64,000 nt of DNA, taken from Symbiodinium kawagutii (lineage: Eukaryota > Sar > Dinophyceae > Suessiales > Symbiodiniaceae). This document shows, one piece after another, positions 13,360 to 24,616 of the stretch. The notes under the pieces are model-generated. The model was not told the DNA's origin. It was given only the letters and a program-made list of their open reading frames with translations, and did not search any database. The translations under genes and the position numbers were made by a program. How positions within the stretch are numbered: the stretch's first letter is position 1; every line of letters begins with the position of its first letter. The stretch lies in assembly GCA_009767595.1 (NCBI GenBank), contig VSDK01025508.1, positions 187,557 through 251,556 on the forward strand. Direction: 5' to 3'.

Positions 13360-15800
13360 AGAAACTGATAGCGGAACATTTCACTTGCAAGATTTGACTC
13401 AGTGGTAGGTTTGCAAGTTGAATTCCAATGGCATCATTGGTTACGAGCACAACTCCTGGCATTGCTGCCTATTGTGAAAGCTTGTAGCTGGGCAGACCAA
13501 GTTGATATCAACATCCGGCAGCTGAAGTCTTTCAAAGCCCTTGAGAACTGAACCCTCTGGTGCTTTGGATCTGGGTCTTACTCTTGCCACACAAACGATG
13601 CCTCAGCCACACGTGCTGATTATCAGGATCGCATGCCTTTTTCAATCCTAGGCCGAAGGCGTTGCTTGGGACCAAAACCTTTCAAGTGGATGTGTCGTCA
13701 TTCAGAATAGGAAACGGCCCATCGGAACTTGCACAAACTTGTGCGAGGGAAAGGCTCTGATAGTCTTGGATTACAGAGACTCCAGCTGCTGCCATTCAAT
13801 ATCACTTCGGATGCACCCAAAGGCTTGCAGCTGCCATGCAAGGTCGCTTTTGCCAAAGATCTTACTCTTTCTCAAGTTGTTGCAACTGCCATCCTGCAAC
13901 GATTCCTGCCATTCAATGCAGATCTATGTAGGTCTAAGCTTTGCTGCCGATGGCTGTACTGTGCTTGCAAAGATGTTTCCAAGGGCAAAATCATCAACAT
14001 TTGGTGAGGGGTGAAAAGGACACTATCACTGCTACAGCTAGATTTCACAAGGGACATGAAAATGGCATCCCTACATTGCTCTACAAGACTGGACCGACAG
14101 AGATGTCGGCCACTGTGCAAGCGTTTTGGCCACCCAAATGCCAAATTTTTGGCCACCCAAGTGCCAAATTGAACTTCGTAAGCCCATGTTAAGTCGCTAT
14201 CTATCCATTGAAAGTCACCCCTGAATTGCTAGATTACATCTGGTGCAAACATGTGCATCGAGAAGATACTGGAAATCCATTCTCCTTCGGAACTAAAGGA
14301 GTGGGAAGCTCCAGGGGCAATGCAATACCTATGGGAGCTGCACACCAGAACAGAGAGACGGACAGAACACTGTACCTGTCTGTCTGCAGCCTGTTTGTCT
14401 GTGGGCACGTGTACACAAGGCTGCTCTATGTAAGGCTTGCACGAACCTACGTAAGGTCCGCGGGAGCTCACTGCCAGATCTTGGAAGCGAGAAAACGCTT
14501 TCATGCCTCTCTTTCCCAAAAACTTTTCTAAGGATGCCTTTGTCAACCAGTCAGATAGTACAATCTTGGACTCACAAAGGCTTAGATGGATGATGTCAAT
14601 AGCCACCGGTGGAAGCACCACTTTGAACATTCATAGAGTAGCGGAGGCCATGAAGCCCTTTTGAATGTCACCTTGTCTCCGTGCATGCACCCAAGGGACT
14701 GCTGCCACGGAATCTTACCGGTTAAACTCCTGCATTTCACTCTTGGAACATCAAAACCGGCCCTGCCACTTAGTACAGAAATGACCTTTGCAGAATGGCA
14801 ACGTTGCCTCTGTAAAGTTCCACATTGTCAATATCAACAATTGCGAAGTGGTGAAATGTACATTGCGTTACTCAATATGGTGATTGCAAGTTGGAGTTTC
14901 ATGACTTACCGAGGCCCATAGGCAGTGCCACTTCCTACGCATCCAAAGGCATGAGGCCTATGGGCTGTGGCCGTTACGCAAGTGCCTAACTTAACCGGTC
15001 TGCGAAGATATATATTGGCACGCATTTTCAGACCAACCCATGGATAGCGTCAACGACAACCTGTATGAGCACCACTTTGAACGTTTAGGCCTCATGAGGA
15101 ATGCTTGCTTGCAATCTTGTCCCTTTGCATCGACCGAAAGAACTGCTGCTTCCGTGCAATTTCGCTTGCAGCCAGCCTTCTGCTTTTCCTTTTCATGTTT
15201 GCACAAATGGAGTCTCGAAACCATCCCTGACACTTAGCGCAGATCTGATCTTTGCTGTGGCTGCTGGATTGGACTTGCAAGGTCGCTTGCAAGCATCAAC
15301 CCATCCATTTCAGGAATGCACACATTTCATGAAATTCCGAGGGCCCATGAGGCTGTAAATGATGGATGTCAAAAGCCTGTTTTCCCATTTCTATGCCTGA
15401 ACTGAATGTTAACCCGGAGCGGGACGGCTTAGTTCATAAGTGACCTGTTTTGAATGGGGTATCGTGCGGTGTCAAGCGCCGAAAAAGATACAAGATGATG
15501 AGTTTGCCATCTTGGGTAAGAAACATGTTGGGTACAAAACTACATGCACAAACATCCATCCGCAAGTGGTAACGGGATGGCTTCTTAACATGAAATCGAA
15601 AAAAAAAATTGGGAAGACGAAGTGGCCCAAACCCTGGGACAAGGCACATAGCGAGGTTTTGACGGAACTCAAATGACGTTTCCATCATTGTAACAAGGCG
15701 ATTCATGTCGCATTTTCAATGGCCAAGTTCCTCTTTTGCAGCCGTTAGTTGATTGACTGGATGACGCCTCAGCCATGAAGCTGTACCGCTCAGCAAATTT
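13360..15800. repeat. Segmental duplication, copy 1
   Basis: Blocks at 13364-13690, 13730-14030, 14270-14500 and 15355-15720 each match blocks in the same order and orientation at 18190-18520, 18617-18960, 18990-19180 and 19357-19720. The closest block (GCATCATTGGTTACGAGCACA through GCAGCTGAAGTCTTTCAAAGC) is almost identical; the spacers differ. This is a direct duplication with later indels. No gene is recognised in either copy. Confidence 0.8.
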
Positions 15801-17099
15801 GGCAAGCAAAGTGACGCTTACCCAAACAGAGCGAGGGTGAGAGCCGGTCCCAAAACGAATGGCAAATAAACAGGATCCTAGACACTGGTGGTCTCAGAAA
15901 AGCCAAACTTCTCAGTTTTGAGCAGAATGCTGGCTCCGGACACAGAGCAGGAATCGTGTCAATATCAATATCCCAAAGTTCCTACTTTTCTTTCTTAAGT
16001 TGTTGCAGAAGCGGCCTTGAAACTTGAAACCACCCCTGCCCCTCAAAGCAAATCCAATCTTTGCTGCTGGGGCCTGGCTTTGCATTAAGAACCTCGGGTT
16101 GCAGGGGTTCCGTCCTTCAATTTCTGTACAGGACTTTGGAGGAGGGGGGATATCCTATTCATTTTCGTGTGACGGGAGTTCAGGACCTGGCAAATTGCTT
16201 GCGAGGGTGGAAACCTTTCCGACATTTTACTGCAAACCAGCGCTTAATGTCATCAAATACATGTCTTGGGCACAATCTAGGCTTCACAAACCAAGTCTTT
16301 GAGTCCTGTAGGGCCTGTCGGGGTTTGCTTTGGAAGGTGAATAGAGATTGACACTTCAGAAACTGACTTCCAGCTTCTGGCTCGCATCTGCTTCTCAGTA
16401 GGTCAACCAAGCCATCTGCAGCTTCTACCCCCAACCACCACTTTACTTGGGCAACCAAGCGATCTCATCTCAAATACTGAGAGGGCCACAGTTGTTTTGA
16501 AACCAGCAATTTGCTGGCAACCCTTCGGCATCTGCCAATGTTGGGCAAGTAACCAGCTGAATGACAAGCAGGAGCTGCTGTTGTATTTGCCGATGATTCC
16601 CGTCCTTTGAATTGATCAAAAACGAGCGCCAGGACATTTGGCACGTAAGTTTCACTCAATTTCCAAGTGTTTTCTGCTTTTGTGCTGCGGAAAAGAAAAA
16701 GAAGAATTGAACCAAAGACCAGCAAGGCAACCAATGCGCTTCACTTCTGCGTGTCATCTGACGTCGTTGCAGTGGCAGATCTTTGGCTTCCGCCCCGAAA
16801 TGTCCTACGCTTCCGAGTCAGTGGGTCTCACATCTTCTGCTTGGCAGAGCAACGAAACTGCAACGCTAGGATGACAGGCGTCGGTCTCTGCGCGGCTTTC
16901 GTGATGAAGTGCATGGAACACAAACTACAATTCTGGGCTTTGAGTGCTTATTCATCAGAGGAATTCCTCAGTCATTTCTGGTTTAGGGTACCAAGTATAG
17001 TTACCAACTACAATTCTCTGTACACATTGTGGGGGACTTTCTGTGCTGTTGGCCGTGTCACGAACAGAAATGCCCTGAACGCTCAAAAAAGCAGAAAAT

Positions 17100-17400
17100 T
17101 CTGCCTGATCTAGACTTTTGCTCCTTTCAATGTTTTGTGCTCGTTTCAAGGAAACGGCCCGAGTTAGGGTTTTAGTCTTTTCCACTTCCACTTTGTCCAA
17201 AAGCTCCTGGCAGAAATTGCTGCGCGCATCCGTTTGACGGGTTTTGCGCTCGTTTAATCGGTTTTAGTGCCCGCTTTGTATACACTTTTTGTCAAAGCTT
17301 GGTGCCAAAGTGCGGTGCTGCATGGTATTGCTGAATTTACACGAATTGGCCCAAATCATCAAAAAGTGTTACGTATCATTAGAAAGTGCTACAACAGGCA
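17100..17400. repeat. Dispersed repeat family B, copy 3
   Basis: The homologous core is 17157-17355. It matches 6541-6732 and its flanks (TTTCAATG, then GCTCGTTTCAAG, upstream) but with more substitutions and short indels than copies 1 and 2 show between themselves. Confidence 0.75.
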
Positions 17401-18184
17401 ATTGAGTATTCATTTGTGTAACAATTTAAAGTCCAAAGCTTGTTTGGACTCCAGTGACTCAGGCGCTCACGCACAAAGATTTTTAAAGGTGAACTATCTC
17501 AGAAGAGGATTGACCGATTGGTGGCACGTCTCGCGCCTCCTGTGCCATCAGCTTGCATCAAAAAAATCGGCTGCAATTTCTCTACAGGTGAGGCAATTGC
17601 TCTGCCCTGAGTTCATCACTGGGTTCAATTTCAAACTACCTTGAAGGGATTCAAACTCTTTAATTGGCATGCAGTCCGGGCGCAAAGGCATAAATTGTGA
17701 AACATTTGGTCCATCGTGCTGGAGAGAAGCGCTGATCCTTTATCCTTCCTGTTCGGAACTTCAGTGCAAGTGAAGCCAACTGAATCCTTTGCGGCCAAAG
17801 AATCTCCTCTTGAAGCGTGCAAAAGTTAAGGATGAGAATAACATCGTGCAGATATCATGCGATATCAAGTTCCAGGCATGTTGTTGCACGCCACCCCTTT
17901 TGCAATGCGGCGCTCAAATTTCACATGCAAACGATGCCTGTGCCACACAGGCAAATTCATCCCATGAGTTTCTGCTGAACGAACCATCGGTTTCGTCCCA
18001 TAGGTGGCATCCATGCATACTGCATGATAAATAGAGAGGACGCAAGCCTAAACGCATCAGAATCCCTCCTTTTTCCCGTCAAGTCTCTTGGATCTACTTA
18101 TGCATCTTCTTCAGCATCCTAATCGCATCCCCCTGGAAATCATAGGCGTTACTTCTGTCTGACTTGGAAGATCCGATCATGTTG

Positions 18185-19760
18185 CACGGGAAGTGGTACC
18201 GGAATACTTCACTTGCAAGATTCGACTCAGTGGTAGGCCTGCAAGTTGAATTCCAATGGCATCATTGGTTACGAGCACAACTCCTGGCATTGCTGCCTAT
18301 TGTGGAAGATTGTAGCTGGGCAGACCAAGTTGATATCAACATCCGGCAGCTGAAGTCTTTCAAAGCCCTTGAGAACTGAATCCGCTGATGCTTTGGATCT
18401 GGGTCTTACTCTTGCCACACAAACGATGCCTCAGCCACACGTGCTGATTATCAGGATCGCATGCCTTTTTCAATCCTAGGCCGAAGGCGTTGCTTGGGAC
18501 CCAAACCTTTCCAGGTGGAAGAGTAGTCATTACTAAGGCATTCAAATTCATTCAGCACTATGCTAATTGCAAAGTCCCTGGTTACAATGGGAAAGCAATC
18601 ATAGGAAATGAGGCATTGGAACTTGCGCAAACTTGTAAGCAGGAAAGGCTTGCTCCAAGTTGCTATTTGGAGAGTCATGGACTACTAAGACCCCAGCTGC
18701 TGCCATTCAATATCACTTCGGATGCACCCAAAGGCTTGCAAGTGCCATGCAAGGTCGCTTCTGGTCAAGATCTTGCTCTTTCTCAAGTTGTTGCAACTGC
18801 AGCTCTGGAATTCCTGCCATTCAATACAGATCTATTCTATGCAGACCCAATCTTTGCAGGCCCAATCTTTGCTGCCAATGGCTGTACTGCGCTTGCAAAC
18901 TTGTTTCCAAGGGTAAAATCATCAACATTTGGCAAGTAATGGAAAGGACACTGTCAGCGCCAGAACTAAACACCAGATCATGAACGTATGTTCGTGGAAA
19001 GGAGTGCGAAGCTCCAGGAACAATGCAACAACTATGTGGACTGCACACCAGATCAGACAGGGAGAGAAGACTGTGCCTGACTGTCTGCTGTCTGTCTGTC
19101 TGTCCGTGCGCATGTGTACAAAAGGCTGCTCTACGCAAGGCTTGCGCGAACCTACGTGGCAGAGCTCCTGCTTTCCTTCTCAAATTCGAAGAAATGAAGC
19201 CCTGCCACTGAGTGCCTGATATTCCCATTGGAATCCATCTAGTCTTGAAGTAAATTCATGTTGAGAAGGGGGTGGCCTTTTTGTTTCTTTTGGGAGACAG
19301 CTTTGTAAGTGATGTGCAAAGCATGTTGGCCCGGCTTAAAGCCTTAAAGCAAAGGATTGCAAATGATGGATGTCAAAAGCCTGTTTTCCCATTTCTATGC
19401 CTGAACTGAATGTGAACCCGGAGCAGGACGGCTTAATTCACAAGCGGCCTGTTTTGAATGGGTTATCGCGCGGTGTCCCGCGCTGAAAAAGATACAAGAT
19501 GGTGAGTTTGCCATCTTGGGTAAAAAACATGTTGGGTACAAAACTACATGCACAAACATCCATCCCCAAGTGGTAACGGGATGGCTTCTTAACATGAAAT
19601 CGAAAAAACAATTGGGAACACGAAGTGGCCCAAACCCTGGGACAAGGCACATAGCGAGAGGTTTTGACGGAACTCAAATGACGTTTCCATCACTACAACA
19701 AGCCGATTCATGTCGCATTTTCGATGGCCAAGCTCCTCTTTTGGTTGATTGACACTCAGG
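18185..19760. repeat. Segmental duplication, copy 2
   Basis: The collinear partner of 13360-15800 is shorter because the 14500-15355 spacer is replaced by only about 180 bp. It has about 100 extra bases at 18520-18617 relative to copy 1. Confidence 0.8.
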
Positions 19761-20203
19761 CGGCCATGGCCACTCAGGCCCTGACGCACTATCAAACACT
19801 GGTGGTGGAGGCGGTGATGCCCACACTTGCAAAGAGAAAAGTTCGCAGCTTGCTACTCTACGGTTTCAAGGGTAGACAACATGGGATTTCCTTACGTCCT
19901 TCTTTTTCGTGTCAGAAGTGGGTGAGTGAGGCATTGCACCAGTTCACGTTGGAGCACGGATCAACCCTGCAACAGCTACAGTACCCAACGTGCACTGGAC
20001 TGATGAGCTGCAATTGTGGCCGGAAGATATGTTGATGAGTTCTCCACCTCATGCGGAAGGGAAACGTGTCGCAGCCTGTGCTCAAAGAAGAATCTTCGTA
20101 AGCGATGAGCCTGCCCAAAACGGGACGTGGCTCTTTTGACACTTGGATGGTTCTCCTTCGCAGCTCGCTGCCGGGGAGAGCCAGGGACTCAAGAGCGCCG
20201 GTT

Positions 20204-20330
20204 GATTGACTGGATGACGCCTCAGCCATGAGGCTGTACCAATTCATCTCGAATTTTAAAGGGCCAAGTTCCTCTTTTGCAGCAGTTTGTTGAATGACTG
20301 GATGACGCCTCAGTCATGAGGCTGTACCCC
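20204..20330. repeat. Two copies of a short repeat also present at 15750-15790
   Basis: The motif GATTGACTGGATGACGCCTC followed by AGCCATGA and GGCTGTACC occurs at about 20204-20241 and 20289-20328 (as GAATGACTGGATGACGCCTC), and in the same form at about 15748-15789. The flank CTCTTTTGCAGC is shared. It is a small mobile or recombinogenic repeat, type unknown. Confidence 0.7.
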
Positions 20331-20439
20331 TCTTGGATGGTCCGAGAAGCGGAAGGCAAACCATGAATTCAGCAAAATTTGGCAAGCAAAGTGACGCCTA
20401 CCCAAGCAGAGTAACTTTCTTTGGTGTAAATGTACCGCG

Positions 20440-20620
20440 TGGCCACCGCAAAGCCTATGTTTGCAGTTTTTTAGCTTTGCGTAGCCTTTGCGTAGGGGAA
20501 CGCATAGCCTACCTCTACAGTAAGAGTGACCTCGCGTAGCCTCTCGCGGAGTTTCGCTTACCGCGTAGTCCGCGCATAGCCTACCCTTCGGCCCGTCAGC
20601 AAAAACGGCCCCGCATAGAG
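20440..20620. repeat. Cluster of GCGTAGCC / CGCATAGCC motifs
   Basis: Within 180 bp there are many copies of GCGTAGCC, GCGTAG and CGCATAGCCTACC, the last occurring twice in full at about 20500 and 20573. The cluster is GC-rich compared with its surroundings and non-coding. The motif resembles the CTTACGCG motif clustered at 24419-24616, read on the other strand. Confidence 0.6.
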
Positions 20621-20892
20621 GCGATTTCAAAAAAACAGTGCTCAACAAAGCGAGGTAGTTGAGCCATGCTGAAAACCCTGCAGCGCATGCTTATGCACTG
20701 TCATGGGCTACGAGAGGGGTGTTTTGCTATTCTTGTTGAGATATACAGAACAATTGTTTCCGCAGAGCACTTCTTGCAGCAGTCGGAAGGCATTGCATCA
20801 ATGCGCCGAGTTCCCTATTCGAAGCAACTTTACTAAAATGTGTTTCCGCGGTCCTTACTTCCGAAAACATAGGAGGTTTAAGGTGCAGCTCG

Positions 20893-21150
20893 GGTGGTCT
20901 CAGAAAAGTCAGAACTCTCAGTTTGGAGCAGAAGACACAGAGCAGGAATCCTGTCGACATCCCACAGCTCCTACTTTTCTGTCTTAGGTTGTTGCAGAAG
21001 GGGCCTTGAAAACACCCCTGCCAGTGCTGGCGAATTAATGCTGACAAGGCTTCACAACATGCAAAGGGAGGTTGCCTGGCAATTACGAAGCTCTGTTTGT
21101 TTCGACGCCAGCAAGTTGCAACCCTTCGGCCCCTGCCAGTGTTGGGCAAG
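20893..21150. repeat. Partial duplicate of 15885-16560 sequences
   Basis: GTGGTCTCAGAAAAG followed by a CTCAGTTT segment matches 15885-15925. A later block (CAACCCTTCGGC, then TGCCAGTGTTGGGCAAGTA) matches 16517-16552. Intervening DNA differs. Non-coding. Confidence 0.6.
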
Positions 21151-21199
21151 TACAGTCTGTCGTATTTGTTGATGATTCCTGTGCTTCAAGTTGATCAAC

Positions 21200-22730
21200 A
21201 ACGACGAGTACCCGGATTCTTGATTAAATCCGTCCCAGGTCTTCCATGTCTCACATTGAGTAGCACAGTGAGTGATAGGCGCTGAGTCAAGACAATGTTT
21301 CTCTTCTTGTCATTGTTACGGGTACACTGAGTCGAGGCACTTCCAAGCTTTGTGGTGGCATCGATGGAGGTCGGTTCGTTGGATCTGTTCGTGGAATTGC
21401 TGATTGCAAACATGGAGCCCGTCATTGGGGAGTTCCAGAAGCGATCCCTTGGCAGCTATTATGGAGTCCTGTCCCTGAAGGCACGGGCTTCAAGATCAAT
21501 GTCCACGTTGCCGATGCGGGGCTGGTGAATCCTTCGCCTTTCTTGTTCGTGGCCCGTCCTCTCCGAGGATGGCCTTGTGAAAGGTTCACATCATCGGTGA
21601 CATTTTCTTCGACGGGTATGCCGGCACCCGTATGAGCGGCGGGCAAAATACATTTTACAAATCCTGGCATGACCTAAAGTGGGTCGTCCCCTATCGGTCA
21701 TGCAGGTTTTGGTTCCTTGTGCATATTGCTCTACATGAAATAAATTGGGGCCAGGAATTATGCTGGAGGCTGAATAAACATTAACAGGTTCGAACTGCAG
21801 AGGTGGCTTTCCAGAAGGCATAATTCAAAGATTTGGGTATGAGTTGGCATCGGCTGGGGTATCGGTGAGAACCCGAGACTGAAACCAATACATGGATGAT
21901 TTGGAATTGAGCTGGTGTCTCCACAATGCGCGCGCCACTACTTCGCATGGGCTCTTCCACATACCAGGACATTGCCCGTCCGAATATTACAGAGGAAGGT
22001 GAAAGGCATGCCCGGTAGCGTAAAAACATGTTTTCCCCCGTGGAACTTGGTAGGCACGGCTTAGGTGTGCTTAGGCATGCCTACTTCTGCTTCTCCAGTG
22101 GGAATCCGATTTTCATGCATGATTTCGCATCATTGGAACGTGGATTCTTTTTGCTGAATAACAGCAGAACTCCAACATAGAAGACCAGTGTTGCCATAAT
22201 AAACCTGACTTTAATTTCTGTCCATCAAACGCAAATCCCCATGATTCTCGGCTTACAGCCCACATCTGCAAGAGGTGCACAAGATGCCTGCTCTGAGTGA
22301 AATCCAGTTTCAATTTTTTTCCATGGAACTCCGACTAGGCACGCCCTCAGTCGTTCGCTTCCCCCAAGCTCTTCAAAGGATTTCTATGCAAAGGGCACAC
22401 CTTTCTCCACTGAGTGTATTCTGTTCATTAAGTAATGTTGTCAGTTACTCATATGATTTCAACTTGTCTGGGAGGCTTTCAACCCTGCAACCCGCTGGAG
22501 TAGCATGTGCTAGAAGTGTGCTTTGCTTGTTCTTACAAGCACATGTGAAACTGCATTTAAAATCATCGGCTATGCTTCTGCACGTGCGCGGCAGGTGTCT
22601 CAGATCCAAAGTTGGCCATTTACGTGGACACACACAGGATCATCCATCGAGTACTGTCCTGCCCGCGCTTCCACAGTTTGGAGACGCCAGATGGGCCTCC
22701 ATGGGGCACCCACACTAGAGCACCTTGCAT
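21200..22730. other. No gene seen
   Basis: Several minus-strand frames of 76-82 codons lie end to end at 22029-21422, but I recognise no domain. The segment GGGTCGTCCCCTATCGGT at about 21678 resembles the repeated TATCGGTT segment at 30745-30870. Otherwise unique non-coding DNA. Confidence 0.4.
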
Positions 22731-22732
22731 AA

Positions 22733-22754
22733 TGGTAGGCCTTCGGGCCTACCA
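22733..22754. other. Perfect 9-bp hairpin with TTCG loop
   Basis: TGGTAGGCC, then TTCG, then GGCCTACCA form a perfect 9-bp stem closed by a TTCG tetraloop. In RNA the UUCG tetraloop is an exceptionally stable cap (established knowledge). No coding frame is adjacent and there is no T-run directly after it, so a bacterial-type terminator is unlikely. Function unknown. Confidence 0.7.
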
Positions 22755-23679
22755 CGAGTGAGTGCTAAATGCATGCTTAAGGCCTTAAGGCCTTGAGTCC
22801 ATTCGCCCGAGCATGTCCATTCATGAGTGCTAAAGCTGCTAAACACTGCCCTTACAAAAAGCAACTACCAACCTCAAACAGTTCAACCTGGGCTTGATGT
22901 TACCTCCATCCCTGCAAAAAGCAGGATCATGAAAACTAAGTTTTTCCAAGAAAAGGGACGGAAAACTGATTTGTGCCGGCCTCAAGGCCTATGTTTCTGT
23001 CGTGGAAATTTCAACAGGGAGATTCAAATGTCAAAACCCTCAAGGTTGTAAACCGCTTGTTTTGCAGAAAAGTATTCGAACGGCCAATGAAGAGAAGCAA
23101 GGCACATGTGGTTGAGCACTTATTCCTGCTCGTTTGAAGACCTAGGAAACACTGGTATGCTTTGATCAGGGATTCCGGAGCATAGTTGCTGGCGCAAGGA
23201 TGCGACATGGATTTGGAAAACTTTCACACCCCTCTCGCTGAGAAAAAGCAAAGGTCCCCGAGAAGGGAGGGATAAACACCTTGAGTTGCGCAACAGTGCC
23301 AGTTGAAGGGAAACCTGTGCCATGCCACTGCATTGTGGAGTGGCCTCAACCCTTCTCTCGTTGTCAAGATTCTTGTTGCATCTTGTTGGAGTCCCTATCC
23401 AAACCGTGTGGCAAAGTTCGAGAATCACAACGCAAAATGGCTGTGGCAACCAAAGGCGACAAATTCCTTGGATTTTTGCAGGGCTCCTCAATATGGTGAC
23501 CGCTGTCGCCTTTTTTCTTAATCAATGATTTCTGTTAGAAAATGCAAGGCAATGAACGCCTATATTTCTATGAAGTTATGGCTGGCGTTCCCTACGAAAC
23601 ACTGGTGCTGAAATGGGGTCTCTAGAAAATGAACCTTTTCTATGGGACCGAGGAAATGGCAATGAGGATATTTTTCCAA

Positions 23680-24430
23680 CCAGTTGGGTCAACCTGAAAA
23701 CACGAAATGACATGATAGGCAGTGGACTAGACGAGGCTAACCAGCACCTTGGGTTTTTTTCACAAGGCGCCATGAAGGCAAGGTAAGAGAAGATCATCTT
23801 GGGCAAGGGAATGAATGGGTTATGGGGAGAAGCTGCTTGCGGAGTGGAAATCCCGTCCAGTTCTCTGTCACTGGACTTTCAATGGGCTTTCCTAAGCGGG
23901 TTCAGCAACTGATTGCCGGAAGCGCATTCCGCTACTGAAAATTCCCTGAGCGGGTTATGGGGTGGCTCTCTGTAATTGACTGTCTTGCCTGGGGTCTGAG
24001 TCTACGCTGGTTAGAGAGTGTACAAAGGCAAGCAGAGTTCCAAGCCGGTTACAATATTTATTTATTCCGAAGCGAGGTAGGAAGATGAAAAATGCGCGAT
24101 CCATGAAATATGATGAAAGATGGTAGAAATCAGCCTGGGAACCGGCTTCTCCTGGCAACCGGGTAGTTGGGCTATCTGATTATCTGTAAGGTGTGGAATT
24201 TCTGGTCGCAGGTCTGTATTACATGGATCTGTGGGAATCCTCGCTCAAACCACACACACTTGTACAGCTGTGATCTTCATGCCGCGATGTCCTGTCTCCG
24301 AGTTTGCTGACACAACAAGTTATGATTATGATCATAAACAAAATGGCCAACAGTGGAACCTTTCTCTGTGAGTTGTTTGACATTTGAGCCGTGTCAAAAA
24401 CCCTTTAGTAATGGCCTTGTTACGCGTTTG
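23680..24430. repeat. Diverged outlying unit of tandem array 2
   Basis: CCAACCAGTTGGGTCAACC at about 23680, an AAGAGAAGATCATCT-type anchor at about 23785, GGGAATCCTCGCTCAAA at about 24234, GCCGCGATGTCCTGTCTCCG at about 24281 and CTCTGTGAGTTGTTTGAC at about 24364 match the array 2 unit in order, with unrelated DNA between. It is probably an old, broken unit. Confidence 0.75.
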
Positions 24431-24616
24431 CTTCCGCAGTACATACCCGACCACAGTTTTAGCTTACGCGGCCTCATCTTGTTTAGGTTTACTTACGCGG
24501 CACTTACGCGTCGGCCGGTGAAAAGAAGAATGCCCAAGTCAATGATGAAAGCAAATCCTACTTGCGCGCAGCTTACGCGTCGTATGGCATGAACACAGCT
24601 TGCGCAAACCTTACGC
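24419..24616. repeat. Cluster of TTACGCG motifs
   Basis: TTACGCG occurs exactly at 24420-24426, 24464-24470, 24493-24499, 24504-24510 and 24573-24579, with TTACGC at 24611-24616. All are in one orientation within 200 bp, which is far denser than chance. Spacing is irregular, so this is not a simple tandem repeat. Confidence 0.7.

Noticed and set aside
13005..14175. TTTTGGCCACCCAA-type segments as further spliced-leader relics
   Set aside because: They match at most about 8 bases of the leader and lack the CTCAAG end.
21422..22029. Chain of three minus-strand frames suggesting a frameshifted gene
   Set aside because: No domain or motif recognised and no link to other genes; too weak to annotate.
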